Source: Hygrocybe punicea
Taxonomy: Eukaryota > Basidiomycota > Agaricomycetes > Agaricales > Hygrophoraceae
Reading direction: 5' to 3'
Length of the DNA stretch: 64,000 nt
Assembly (NCBI GenBank): GCA_963556145.1
Contig: OY744462.1
Location: 3,038,001 to 3,102,000, forward strand
A model generated the notes under the pieces. The model was not told the origin of the DNA and ran no database searches. It saw only the letters and a list, made by a program, of their open reading frames with translations. The position numbers and the translations under genes are program-made. Shown here one piece after another: positions 20,768-32,611 of the stretch (position 1 is its first letter; every line of letters starts with the position of its first letter).

Positions 20768-21319
20768 ATGACAGACAAAGTCACACACATATCAGGATCC
20801 TACCAGATCAAGTTATTGAAGGGAAACAATTGGATGCCATGGAAGAGATGGATGTTAGCCATGTTGATTGCTGAAGAAGGATTCAACCTCATATTGGAGC
20901 TCTGGAAACTACAGGAGGAACTCCATTTGATGGGTAGCCTTGTTTCCAATGAAGACTTCATGATGATATTGGTATCCTCCTTACTGGAAAGTTGGGACCT
21001 GTATACATCAGCGTATTTGGCCTCAAAGAAGGACAGAATGTCACTGACATCACATGAACTCATCATGATCATATTAGAGGAAGACTGCAGGTGCTGTGAG
21101 CATAGCAGAGATCCTGACAATGCTGCCATGCACAAGAGGTTCACCGGAAAGCACAATGGAAAGGGTATTGGAAAGAAAGTGGCTGATTCCAAGATGAAAT
21201 GCTTCAACTGCCACAAGAATGGACATATGGCAAAGGATTGCTTGTTTAAAGGTGGTGGAAAGGAAGGGCAAGGGCTGAAAGGGAAAGGAAAGGGTACCAG
21301 AAAGGGTGGAAACAACTAG
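20768..21319 (+). CDS. Copia gag protein, truncated
   Basis: The frame encodes 183 residues from an ATG. The N-terminus (ISGSYQIKLLKGNNWMPWK) is the usual gag opening, where the protein contacts the capsid-like fold. The middle (LMGSLVSNEDFMMILVSSL) corresponds to the UBN2/gag core, but about 60 residues that the family has here are missing. A CCHC zinc knuckle CFNCHKNGHMAKDC (about residues 137-150) is followed by a Gly/Lys-rich tail. This is the only copia part here without internal stops. Confidence 0.8.
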   Translation: MTDKVTHISGSYQIKLLKGNNWMPWKRWMLAMLIAEEGFNLILELWKLQEELHLMGSLVSNEDFMMILVSSLLESWDLYTSAYLASKKDRMSLTSHELIMIILEEDCRCCEHSRDPDNAAMHKRFTGKHNGKGIGKKVADSKMKCFNCHKNGHMAKDCLFKGGGKEGQGLKGKGKGTRKGGNN

Positions 21320-21389
21320 AACTGATTGAATCAGGCTCTGGACAATGTTCATAATATGTTACAGGATATAGCATACACAGTGAATATAA

Positions 21390-22602
21390 ATAACATTTCA
21401 AACGTTACTGGATTCTGGAACTACAAGTCATATCAGCAATTCATGTAACACATTCATCACTTATAAAGCTCCAGACAAAGCTACTGTTCAAGGACTGGGA
21501 AAGGTAGCTGCTAAAGCTGTTGGTCATGGAACCATCATTTTATACTTCACAGTGGATGGAAAGGACATACAACATCAAGACATACTACATGTACCAGAGT
21601 CCCATCGCTGAGCTGATTCAATGAAAGTGGTGGATGGGTTAATTTCTGCAATCAAATATGCAAATTGTATATGAAGGAGAATATGCTTGTTGGAACAGGC
21701 CAAAAAGATGGATGATTATACTGTTTGAACACCTGAGTGCAATCCCACACACCGGAAAAGGCAAATGTAGCCATGCCAAAGAAAATGTCTTGGGTCAAAT
21801 GGCACCACCTATATGGACACTTCCGAATGAGCAGACTTGAGACCCTGCAGCAAAAGAGGTTAGTCACAGGACTGGAAATCGACAAAGGAAGTATCCCTTC
21901 CTAAACCTGTGAGGCTTGCATTCAGGTGAAGCAAGCCATCCAACCATTTTCTAAAGAGGCTGATGGACAATCAAAAGTCACCAGAGAGTGGACTTTGAGT
22001 GACTTCTGGGGCCTAGCATGTATAGGGTCTATTGGTGGATTGAGATATTACATTTCATTCACAGATGACATGGTATGCACCATAACCCTCTCATTCATAA
22101 AACAGCAAAGCCAGGCAATGGAATGCATCAAGGCTTACATACACACAATTGAGAAGAAGTTTGATTGAAACCCTAAATATTTGCAGTTCAATAATGGAAA
22201 GGAACTAGTCAACAAAGAAGTTGAGAGATGGGCAGTAGAGAAGGGAATTGTTGTCAAAACAATGGCTCCTTACTCACCCTCACAACACAGAATGGTGGAA
22301 AGATTTAATCACATGTTACTGGAGTTAGCCCATGCGATGTGGATCACTAAAAACCTATCCAAATTCAAGCAATTGCACATGTGGCATACATTCGAAACTG
22401 ATCCCCCATGAAGGCTCTAGATGGAATGACTCCACATGAAGCCTGGACTGGCAAGAAGCCAGACCTATCACATTTCAGAGTGTTTGGATGTGATGTTTGT
22501 CTTATATCAAGGTGGAAAGAGATTGAAGCTGGCACCACAATGAAAATTGTAAAATTTGTAGAGTCACAAAATGCTATCCGATACTATGATGCTGCAATGT
22601 GA
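21390..22602 (+). pseudogene. Copia protease and integrase region, broken
   Basis: LLDSGTTSHIS near 21400 is the aspartic protease active site. A pre-integrase motif (HHLYGHFRMSRLETLQ, about 21805-21850) is followed by the integrase core: LACIGSIGGLRYYISFTDD with a first Asp, FNNGKEL, and APYSPSQHRMVERFNHMLLE with the catalytic Glu. ALDGMTPHEAWTGKKPDLSH marks the C-terminal integrase region. The parts lie in different frames and are separated by stops (for example after KKFD near 22168). Confidence 0.75.
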
Positions 22603-22683
22603 ACTGTGAAAACATCTTGGAATGTTGCATTTCATGAGGATGGGTCATTACAGGAAGTCTAGATTGTATCTGCCTTACTGGGT

Positions 22684-23482
22684 TTGCAATTTGAGGGGGA
22701 GCAGAGTGAATCTGATGACTTGCAAACTCCGGAAGTGCTGGAACCTGCAACAGCATCACTAGAATTTGCTATGAAGGCACTGGACCTGACACTGGAAAGG
22801 ACAGAAAGGACTATCCACAGACCAGAAAGTGAAGTAACATACCCACCGAGAGGAACCCGAGGAGTCGACCAAGATTATTGGCAGTTAAAAAATCCATGTG
22901 CACACCTGATGCAACGCAAACTGCTTGATGTATAAAGACCAATAGAATCATCCTCAGTGAAACAAACGGAGAAAGTAAGCATGGAAACAACAATTGCATA
23001 TGCATTCTTGAGCACAATACAACAGGATAGCAGTCTCACTGACAGGGACCCATGAGGTTTCAAGGAAGCCAGGAAAGCTGTAGATTGGGAGAACTGGAAG
23101 GTAGTGATGAAAGAGGAATTTAATCAGCTACAAGAAATGGGTGTTTGGAAGCTTGTTGACTCACTGGAAGGGCAGGAAGCCATCAGAAGCAAATGGGTTT
23201 TCCACCAGAAATGCAATGAGACAGGTGCAATTGCTAGGTACAAGGCCCAATTAGTAGCCCAGGAAATGTATGGAACACAGATATTGATAACACAGTGAAG
23301 GAATTTCATTATACGAGATTGCAGACCAACTACTGTGCATACTATTACTGGGAAGGCAAAAACCCTTCCATTGTACTCAATGACCTCACAGCTTACACAA
23401 ACAACTGAGCGATGAATCAGCAGATAATTGACCAGCTGAAGGAAAAGTACACATAATGGTCATCGGAAAGCCAATGTTACTG
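22684..23482 (+). pseudogene. Copia linker and N-terminal reverse transcriptase, broken
   Basis: After an acidic linker the frame reads DWENWKVVMKEEFNQLQEMG and IRSKWVFHQKCNETGAIARY, the conserved start of the copia RT. The following part is short and lacks the YVDD motif, so an internal deletion is likely. The text stops in MVIGKPMLLLGI at the hAT insertion. Confidence 0.65.
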
Positions 23483-23490
23483 CTTGGAAT

Positions 23491-26400
23491 TAGTGTTTAA
23501 CACGGGTCCGGGTCAACCCGGTGACCCGCTGGTTCAGGTCCAGCCGGTCCGGGCACCAGGTTGACATTTTGGCTACTCGCATGACACTGTAACCCGAACC
23601 GGCGGGTCACTGGGGATTTGCCGACGTGTTTGTGCTCCACAACAGCCATCAAGGAGTTGGTCAACACTCAGCACCTGGCTTCATTTTACCTCCCTCAAAC
23701 TTTGCTTCTGGCCCTGCCATACCCAGAAGACCCCTATGGGCCGCAATTGATCAGGCCAACTGAAACAGGTATGTCCACATTGGTTTTTTCTTTTTTTTCT
23801 TTTCCCACTCATTCAGTTCATCTCAGCTATGTGGACGATGGCTGTCGGACTCAAAAGACTCATCCATTGTCTCTTGGATATGTTCCCTCAACTTTCCCCC
23901 TCATCCACCAATGACCCAGTCCACCTCTGCGAAGTCGGTCTCCTCAGGCAAATCTGCCCCCGCCAAGAAGCCGTCTGCCAAAGCAAAAAGCAAAAGCTCC
24001 AGTAACACATCCTCTCAGGTTTCCACCAAGTCCACCGGGCCCCACTACATAGAATCTGATGATGATGCCACTTCAGTGACCTCTGAAGTCTGTAGCACTA
24101 TTGACTATGAAAAAGAATTAGGTACATCTAGCTACGTGTTTTGGGGACCAGCAGGCTTGCTAACCTGTTGAACAGATCTGGCCAAGAAGACATGGTGCTC
24201 CCCTATCTACTCATTCTTCAAGGACAACGTTACCATTGAGTCGCTCAAAAACCGCTTGTTCCACTTCTTTCCATGTGCAGCTTGCAATTGCAAGATGACT
24301 CTCGGTGGCATTTGGCACTACCTTGACAAGGGAGATAAGCATTCCACTGCCAACCTCATGAAGCATGCCTGGCACTGCTTTGGTGAAGATGCTGTCAAGG
24401 CCACCATGGATGGCAATACCAAGGATCAGAATAAGTCCGTCTTTGATGCTTTTGCTCACAAAGGCCAAGAGCCTGTCACATTCTCTCATCGTTTCCTCAT
24501 GAACACTGAAGCATGGCTTTCTCTTTTTATTTTGTCTACCAAAACTAATTGAATCTACAGCGCCCGCATTGTCAAATGGGTTGCTGAAAACAACAGGCCA
24601 TCCTACATCATCACCGATAAAGAATTCATCAAGTTGGTTACTGCCAGTCGCCCACATTTGTCCCTTCCATCGCATACCACCGTCAACCGCGATATCAATG
24701 TCGTTTTCCAGGCTTCTTGTGATCACATCAAGAAACTCTTGACCGAACATCCTGGCTGCTTACACTTCGCGACGGATGCATGGACATCCCCCAATCATCG
24801 TGCGTTTATTGCTTGGACAATCCATCTGCAGCATAAAGGCGAGATGCTCACATTTCTTCTTGATATGGTTGAAGTTCCCGAATCCCACACTGGCAAGACT
24901 CTAGCCAATGCGTTCCAGAAGATGATCGTTGACTTTGGTGTGGAGCAGAAAGTCCTCAGCATGGTTGCCGACAACACCTCTGCCAACAACACGCAAACCA
25001 CTGCGTTCGCCACTCTTGATAATTCTTTTGATGAGGAGGTGCATGTCTGCTGCTTTAACCACACCATGCAGCTCTCTGCTAAGACTCTTTTGAGTCCCAT
25101 TAAAGCAGCAGGTCGCAGTGGTGGTGATCAATCAAATGATGATGCAGAGGAACTAGATGTCGAGAACAAGGATGAAGTGGATGAACAGGATGAACAGGAT
25201 GGAGCAGACAGAGTGGATGGAGAGCAGGAGGATGACATTGATGTTGATGACATTGATGATGGCCATGATGAGCTCGCTGAGCTGGCCAAAGATGAACGGG
25301 AAGCCGTGATCACTGAAACCACTGATGTCCACGAGGTTGTTGTCAAGATCCGCCGCCTCTCGTTTGCCATCATCCACTCATCCACAATTTTGTTGCCCAT
25401 CTGGTTCAAATACTGCGTAGTCCACAGGCTCAAGCACCAAAAAATCCCTCGTGATGTCCTCACATGTTGGAACTCCACCTACAACATGTTATGCTTCGTG
25501 CAACAGTATCAGGCCATTGTTGATGCCATCACCACTGACAAGATGCTTAAGCTAAGGCAGTACAAGTTGGACAATGACGAATGGGTGGTGGTGGATCAAC
25601 TTGTTGCAGTCCTCAAACAATTCAAGCATGCTACTCTATTCTTTTCAAAGGACACCGCTAGTGTGGCCGCCAACATCCCAGCGATGGATCGGCTCACAGA
25701 AGGCCTGGATCCCCAAATGAAGACTGGGTACCACCCTGGCATTGTCACTGCTTTGAAGCTCGTGCAAAAGAAGATGAATCGGTACTACTCGCTTACAGAT
25801 TCTTCTGTGATTTATTGGATTGCAATGGTGCTCCACCCCAGCATGAAGTTAGAATATTTCTGTCAACATGCATGGGAGGCCGACTGGATTGAACAAGCAG
25901 AGGAACTTGGGCATAATGAATATGATCTTAGGTACAAGAATGAGACTGGTACCAATCAAGGCACAGCTCCCACATCTAATGATTCTGCCTTCTTTGACTT
26001 CAGCAATCTGTCTCTGCCTGCAGCATCTTGTGCTTGCAAGCTGGATGAGTATCTCCGATCTCCTGTTGAGAATGTTGCTAACCCCCTCATGTGGTGGTGA
26101 AACAATCGCTTCGTCTATCCGAATTTATCCAGGATGGCCCTGGACTACCTGAGTGTTCCTGGTGAGTCGGTGAAGGGCATTTGGAGGTGATCTGTGCTAA
26201 CAATGTACTGTAGCAACCTCGACAGCTGTTGAATGCATCTTCTCCCAGGGAAGACAAATTCTCCCTTTCTCCTGAAATCAGCTTAGTGGTTCCAGCATTC
26301 TTGCGCACATGTGTCTTGGATCTTGGCTTTGCAATGGATTGATCACGGTTGAGAATGTGATGGATGACATCAAGACTGGCAGGAAGGAACTGAAGCGCAA

Positions 26401-26609
26401 GAGGGCTGAAGATGATGTCAAAAATGTTGAGATCGTGGACAAGTAGATTTGTTTTTGTTTTTGTGAACCCCCCCCTGAATGAATGAACCCGGTCAACCCA
26501 GGCATTAAACCTGTTGTCACTGTTACCTGAACCCGTTTTAGACCGGGTTTGACTGGTGCGGGTCCGGGTTGGGCTTTTTAGACCCCCTTGTTACCCGTGT
26601 TAAACCTTA
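23491..26609 (+). mobile_element. hAT transposon, 3119 bp, inserted in copia
   Basis: The left end is TAGTGTTTAACACGGGTCC and the right end is the inverse of TAAGGTTTAACACGGGTAA. The octamer CTTGGAAT flanks both ends (23483-23490 and 26610-26617). Subterminal regions contain GGGTCCGGGT and CCGGTC words. It carries one transposase gene on the plus strand. Removing it restores the copia text. Confidence 0.93.
23911..26446 (+). CDS. hAT-family transposase with BED-type finger
   Basis: The longest open part is 24634-26100. Upstream pieces (23911-24150 and 24180-24550) encode an acidic Ser-rich head and a Cys/His region (CAACNCK ... STANLMKHAWHC) like a BED finger. The catalytic core begins FATDAWTSPNHRAFIAWTIH. 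It continues with MVADNTSANNTQT and CCFNHTMQLSAK, the usual Asp and Cys/His blocks. An Asp/Glu-rich insert (25140-25280) follows. The hAT dimerisation block is completed after a probable intron (about 26161-26213): YLSVPATSTAVECIFSQGRQ. The family has Glu-Arg where this copy reads Glu-Cys. A stop at 24550 between the finger and the core suggests an intron or a nonsense change, so activity is uncertain. Confidence 0.8.
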
Positions 26610-27329
26610 CTTGGAATCCACATCAAATGATGATATGCAAGTTGAAGTGCTAGGCACTAAACCAACACTCAACAACTGGTATAGGTGCAAGTAAGTGAAA
26701 GTATGAGCCTCTACAAATGTTGTGATGAGCGTGACTGATAGTGCGATTATAATGATCAATGTCATGACAGCAATGGAGTGTTTGATAAATCGTAATCGAC
26801 TTGGTATAGAGTAACATCGTGATGGCTCAAGGGGAATGTACAATAAAGTGAGGTGGGTAATGATGGGTTCATCTACTTGCTTTTAAGCATAATCTACATG
26901 TCTCTTTTATACAACAAGAATCAGAAATCAGAACAAATCAGGAAGTGGTGGAAAGAAAGGAAACCTACTCCAAAAGGATTCAAGAGAAAGGGAGAATGAG
27001 GAATCACATGAGAACATAGCCAATAAGGGTTCTGAAAGGAAGGTAAATACAATCTCATAACAAAGGAAGAAGAAAGGAGTTTGGTAAAAGAAAGGGATTA
27101 AGTGTACTAAAAGAGTTAGTCTGTCTAGGATGAAATGAGGTAGTGGTGAATGAAAGGTGAACAATTATCTGACAGTGGAGAGACTGATCTGACATGGGGA
27201 TTCTTCATCTCTGTCTGTGACTTTATCGGAGATGATCACAAAGTGATTGAGAGGACACTTTCGTGGTCACAAAGTCATGGAGGGTTGAGGTCATCTAGAT
27301 GAGTAGTGGAGATCTGTTTGATTTGATGA

Positions 27330-27500
27330 TTCAGTGGTCAGCACACCTGAGGGTATATCAACAAGACTGCCAACAATGGAAAGTCACCCTGTTGCAAAGC
27401 CATTATATCCTTGCAAAGGCTGGAATGAAGGATGCGAAACCAGTATCAACCCTAACTAGTTGGGTGTGGGCCATTGCCTTGCATGACATGTTACTCATCC
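27330..27500 (+). pseudogene. 3' remnant of the copia RT/RNase H region
   Basis: The frame around 27385-27470 contains KVTLLQSHYILAKAGMKDAKPVSTL, which matches the end of copia RT (the usual text is of the type YI...GM.DAKPV.TP). The region from 26620 to 27290 between the hAT element and this block was not recognised. Confidence 0.5.
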
Positions 27501-27545
27501 ATTTCTTAGCAATGAGAACAAATATTAAGATTGCACATATATAAA

Positions 27546-29351
27546 TAGTGCAGCATTATTACCTGGGGTGGAAAAGCTTGTGGTGGTTGGGCACCAGGTA
27601 GGATCATAAAAACCTGGGATCCCCAACACCTCATTTTCAACATGAACGAGGTGCAGGGGTTACTGTTGCTGTTACTAGAATGTATTAATGAATTCTTTGC
27701 CATAGGTCTGAAGTCATGAGTTTACCTTTGACTACAATTTACTATATCCCACAGTTACAGAAATCTTGACATGGCTTATAATAAATCTTTCACACAGCTT
27801 GAGTCTGACTATTCCATAACTTTAGGACCCATCCAGGGAGGCAATAATCCCCTGAAGCACAAGATCTAAAGTGCTAGGAAGAAAGGATTGTAGAGCATAT
27901 TTTGTGGGAATTTTATGTGAAATATATCATGAAGGGGCTATTTGATATCAAATGTATTAGGTGTACATATAATAATAGCAGTAGGTGCAGCGCATATATT
28001 TTGGAATTTTTATGTGAAATATATCATGATGGGGGAATATGTAATGAAGGGAGATGAGACCTCACTGTGGTCAGCCCTGCGCCCTTGAGGTTTGTTGGTA
28101 AAAATATAATATGCAGTAAATTAGCATTGCAAGTGAGAACAGGCTTACCTTTGTGTTACATTTTTCAACTCAGTAACTCCGATTCCAACTCTGGTACCCA
28201 CCATGATGACTCTGCTTTACCACACCTTCCTTTTTCATTCTGATTTGCCTTTTGTGTTCTTTTGGACATCATTGTTTATTCTTGTTCTTATTCTCTTTTT
28301 ATCCTTTCTTCTAGAACAATCCAGACTGACCATGGACATATCCTCATGTGACCTTGCTGCACCTGAATAGTCACCTTGCCACACTTGTTCAGTGGGCCAG
28401 TGCTGCACATGGCATGAATGAGTTCTTTTTTCCCCCTCTCTACTCCTATGAAGTATGCAATAACATTAACTTGCATGAAGCAAGTTACATCTGGTATAAG
28501 ACATATAGCATATATTGTATATTTTATATTATTCTATAAATCCACCTCCCACCTCTGCAACATATAATTAGACTAAAATAAAACTACACAGAGTGTTGTG
28601 AGTCTTTATCAACCTCCTCTCTTACTGTCATCTCTTCTGTACTGCATCATCATACAATATTCTCAGCCATAAAAGAAATGTTCAGGAAGCAACAGATCAA
28701 TTGCCAAACACAACTATCCCTTAAACAGTATGATAACAATTGACTTACATTTTCTCAATGCTACTTCCCTATGACCTAGAATCCTGTACAACAGATGACA
28801 ACATAAATACAGCTGCGCTGTTTAAGAGAGCCAATGGAAGCAAATCCACAGCTCTGAATCCTATTTCTAAACAAAAATTCGCAACATAAACCTAGAAGCC
28901 GAGGTGCCGAGCCAGGTCGCTGGTTCATCAAGGGTCCTTGGGTGATCGAGAACCCATTTCCAAACGTTATTCTGGAGGGGGGGTGACCCCCCCCTTACCA
29001 GAATAAAAGTACGTTCCAAACCACATTTCAAACTCCGTGAGCCATTTTTGGTGTCTAGATATGCCCAAATTTGGTATACCCGCCGCAAATGCCAACGATG
29101 TGCGCTCACTGTCTGCAGCGCTCTGCGCATGACCACAGCTCACCGTCATGGCCGAATATATAGGCACAGGTCCTTAAGCAACCGCTTATCATTAATATAT
29201 TAATTTATATTATCATTACCGATATGAGCGCTCTCATTTACAACCTTGCAACCAGCGCCTTCAAGCAATATATAAGGCTTCAAGACCTCTCGCATGCCCC
29301 CCATTCCTCCCACACTCACACTCACACTTACACACTCCTTCACTCACAATA
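27546..29351. other. Non-coding, unassigned region
   Basis: No gene or delimited element is recognised. There is a short direct repeat of GAATTTTTATGTGAAATATATCATGA type (27909-27935 and 28006-28030) and a G/C-tract hairpin at 28967-29006. The region just before 29352 is rich in CACACTCACACT and may be the 5' leader of the following Myb-like gene. Confidence 0.5.
28967..29006. other. Inverted repeat with G/C homopolymer stem
   Basis: TTATTCTGG is followed by a run of seven to eight G, a short centre, a run of eight C, and CCAGAATAA. The two outer nonamers are perfectly complementary. The G run could alternatively form a quadruplex. No gene depends on it. Confidence 0.6.
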
Positions 29352-30909
29352 ATGGATTCTTCACCCCACAGTGTTCCTCAGTATCTCACCGACACATCTG
29401 GCAACCATTTTCAGCGTGTTGGCTCTGATTCTGCATGGGTCCCCATGCCGCCAAGGAAACCTATTGTGCGTATTCCATTAGGTTCCATTATTATTATGCC
29501 TCTTTCTCAAGTTCAACATTCTTTCGTAGTTCAACTTACCCCCTGGTCATAATATGTTGGATAAGGAGAATATGTTCCGTTTTGTATGTCTTCAATCATG
29601 TTGTTGCGTATGATTGAAACTAATCCAAGGGTTCAAGCCACCGCTCTCCAATCCTGCAGATGTGACTCATTATGGCAACTTTTTGCCGCCTACTCAAGAT
29701 ATCCTTCCTGCACTCCCGGTGCCTCCCCCTGCGCTACCAGTGCCTCCGCCTGCAGACACATCTCATAATGGCAACCCTTTGCCACCTACTCAACAGATCC
29801 TTCCCACGTTGCCCCGACCACCCTCGATCGAGCCGCTTTCAGATACAGTCAATGTGCCGGCTGCACTTCGAAGGAAGACTGCCCAAACTACCATGAAAGT
29901 TGCAGGTGCTTGACGCCCCACTGGCAGAAAGGGCATGGGCAATCCTGACAAGCCTGACAAGCCCCGCGGTCTCAAGCGGCAGGCAGCCTATGATATCATT
30001 CCGGCCTCCGCCAAAAAACCCCGTGGTCGTGCAACCGGTTCTTCCAATTACTCTGTCGAAGACATCGATGCTTTGCTCGATATCTTGGAAGAACTTGTTC
30101 CAACCGGGGAAACAGGATGGAACACGGTGGCTGTTAAGTTCAAGGATTGGGCACTTGCGCATGGTAGACCAGAGCGCAATGCTACCTCACTCGATAAAAA
30201 ATTTAAACAGCTTGTCCGGATGGAGAAACCTACTGGTCGTGCAGATTGCCCCGCATACATCGACCGTGCACATGCGATATACGATGTGATGGATGAAAAT
30301 TTCATGACTCAAACTGTCGATGACGACAACGACGATCTCATTGAGATTTCCGATGACAGCGATCACGATGATACAACCTACGACAAAATCTTGGGTGGAA
30401 AACGTGACGGCGAAGTTGTTGTCAAGCAGGAGCCTGGAGTTACAGTATCTCGTCGTTCACAAACCGCCACTTTGGCACGGCCAGGTAAAAACGCTGGCAG
30501 CGAGTTTCTCAAGACCATCTCGAACGCTCTGGATCCCCGTGTCCATGCTGCTATGACAGAGGAAAGGACGACGCGCTCAATTCAGAACACCCAGATCCTC
30601 AGTCTCACCAACCAGCTTCGTGACTCACAGGCTACGATCGAGGTGCTCCGCACACGTCTTTCTGATGTCGAACGTGATCGCAATGAAGCCACTCGAAAAC
30701 TAGATCGGGCAGAAATGATGGCATACATACAGGATGCTCAACCCGTGCGTGAGTGCCGTGAGCGTCGACTCCGCCGTCAAGACATTTCATATGGTGATGG
30801 TGGGAAGGCAACTATGTGGGTTGGCAGCGACGAATCCGACCACGCAGGAGATTCACCCACGACCAAGCGCATCACACGCGACTTCACCCCGGAGAAGACA
30901 GCTGAGTGA
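29352..30909 (+). pseudogene. Myb/SANT-like protein of the Harbinger element, with an in-frame stop
   Basis: A first exon encodes MDSSPHSVPQYLTDTSG and a Pro-rich segment. A probable intron (GTATGT...CCAAG, about 29586-29632) leads to a Pro/Leu-rich region ending VPAALRRKTAQTTMKVAGA and then a TGA near 29911. The frame then stays open from 29935 to 30909 (324 codons). It has a Myb-like block (SVEDIDALLDILEELVPTG ... WNTVAVKFKDW ... KPTGRADCPAYIDRAH), an acidic stretch and a coiled-coil-like C-terminus (TQILSLTNQLRDSQATIEVL). The second copy reads through at the stop position, so it is likely a nonsense mutation. In this superfamily the Myb-like partner binds DNA and recruits the transposase. 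Confidence 0.75.
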
Positions 30910-31260
30910 TTCATTCATTCCCGCCTCTCCATCCCTGAAAAGATACCCCTGCTCCGTAATCTTTCATTCTCTCACATCCTGTCTTTTGTTCCCTTGTGTC
31001 CTGCCTTCGGTTCCATCCTGAAAACACATACCCGCTCCTGTCTTTTGTTCTCTCGTCCTGTCATTTGTTTCCACTTCCTGCCAGTGAAACATATACCCGC
31101 TCCTTCAGCCGAAAAAAATCACCTCCACTCCTTATATCCTTTTCATTCAACTATGTTGCTGTTGAGTTAGGTCTTTTAAAATTGTCGTTGGAAAAAATTC
31201 AATACATTGATTGTTATTGAAAAAAAACTTCATTGCACCATAGTAAAAAAAAGGGGGAAG

Positions 31261-32611
31261 CTAAAAAGAGGAGGCCACTGCCTCGTAACGAGTAACACGA
31301 CTATTACTTTGTGCAGGAAAGATTCTGTTTTCGAAGCCATTCCAGATGGCTTCGACCTCGGTTGGCTCCCATAATGGCATGTACACCGTCCTAATCTCAT
31401 TGAGCCCAACTCGACGAGTCCAGAAATTGTGAAGGCGAACACAGATCTCCAGGAGCTCTGCCCTGCCTTGATGATCTGAAGATGAAAGAGGTACACGCAA
31501 CCGGCCAAACGATGTCTGTAGAACATGATTCCCCCATTCCGCCGTCTGTCGGTATGAAAGTAGTTGTCGATCAAAAGCCAGAACTTGGGCCCATTCTTTT
31601 TCATCAGAGGGAAGTTGGCTGCGGACGGTTAAGGGTGCCCGTATCCGTCCGCCAATGTTGGCGCACCCTCGCGGGAACGCTGAGTCGGCAATGAGGTAAA
31701 AGCCATCAGGCGTGCCATGGAGAAGCTTCTCGTATATAGATTTTGAATTGCGCGAGTCGTTCCAGCTTCCAGGGGCGTTGACTTTGCAGGCAAGGATCTC
31801 ACCTGTAATTGTTCTCTTAGGTGGGTGTGAACGTCAAAAAAAGGAAAGGCTTACCAGTCGGCGCAAAGACAAAGACATTACTGATAAAATGGGCATGGAG
31901 CCATCCATTGTAAGTTGAATTCTCAAACTCGGGATCAGTCAATTCCTGTATGGGTAAATTGAGGCCATCGACTGAAGCGAAGGCACCGGACAATAATGGA
32001 TGACGACGAGTGACGAGTTCGTTGAATTCTTCAAATTCGTTGCCTTTTGGCCATGCAACGCGACTGTCGTGCAAAGACTGGAGTGTCGTGAGTAGAATTG
32101 TGAGGGAAAACCTTAGATACCGTTGCACGGTCGCTGGAACCAATGCGAAGATGAGTGAAAGCGAGTGGGAAGGTGCTGTGGAAGTGATGTGATGGAGGGC
32201 TAGCGCTAGTGCCCCAGCGGCATCCAGGGAGCGACGTCGTGTACGAGGGATACTGTTGGCATTCATGTCAGCTCGGGGGACGACATTACTAACCCACAAG
32301 TTGGTGAACCCACTATCGAGTATGAGGTGGAAGGAGTCGACATCGACCCCCATAACCGTAATAAATGCTTTGTCGCTGTGACTTTCATACAGCTGCTGCC
32401 AGGGGGTACTGTTGCGAGGGTTGGGGAGGAGATCCGGACGACATAAGTAGTGCTGGGTGACGTGGCGGCGGTCCCTTTTGATTCGACGTGATTCAAGTAT
32501 GCCATAGCCAACGAGGGCTACGCAGGCTAACGTTCGCTGATGATAGAAGAGGCTATCGCTCTCATCGTCGTCTTCTTCAGCCATGAGAAGCGTGGAGCCG
32601 TCGTCGTACAT
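31261..32611 (-). CDS. PIF/Harbinger DDE transposase, apparently intact
   Basis: Two exons (32611-31855 and 31802-31261) separated by a 52 bp GT-AG intron encode 432 residues. The N-terminal half contains RRHVTQHYLCRPDLLPNPR and TVQRYLRFSLTILL, a helix-turn-helix-like region. The catalytic domain has the first Asp in AFASVDGLNLPI, then NVFVFAPTGEILACKVNAPG. The second Asp is in GFYLIADSAFP and a Glu in GRAELLEICVRLHNF, as in the DDE_Tnp_4 type. The end at the TAG (31261) follows VTRYEAVASSF. No stop or frameshift was seen, unlike nearly every other transposon gene here. Its Myb-like partner has a stop, so the element may be defective all the same. Confidence 0.9.

Larger units (their letters stand above)
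20561..27545 (+). mobile_element. Decayed Ty1/copia retrotransposon, split by a hAT element
   Basis: The sequence keeps the copia order: primer-binding site, gag with a zinc knuckle, protease, integrase, reverse transcriptase and a 3' RT/RNase H remnant. Stops are frequent outside gag. A complete 3.1 kb hAT element separates the RT into two parts (before 23490 and after 26610). About 110 bp before the primer-binding site may be the remaining 5' LTR end, cut by the retrotransposon that ends at 20560. No 3' LTR was recognised, so the right limit is approximate. Confidence 0.8.
29352..32611. mobile_element. PIF/Harbinger element (copy 1) with Myb-like and transposase genes
   Basis: Two convergent genes, a Myb-like DNA-binding protein (+) and a DDE transposase (-), form the two-gene set of PIF/Harbinger elements. 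The same two genes recur rearranged at 57005-60420. Homology with that copy continues beyond the transposase start to at least 32750 (shared GGTC...CTGYGGATAT text), so the real end lies to the right. I could not find terminal inverted repeats or the expected 3-bp TSD, so the limits given are those of the genes. Confidence 0.8.

Noticed and set aside
25128..25478. Ser-rich minus-strand frame
   Set aside because: It is the shadow of the Asp/Glu-rich insert of the hAT transposase on the plus strand.
29352..32611. Harbinger terminal inverted repeats around CCACAGC words near 29130 and 32745
   Set aside because: Only seven bases match and no 3-bp TSD aligns with them, so element ends were left open.
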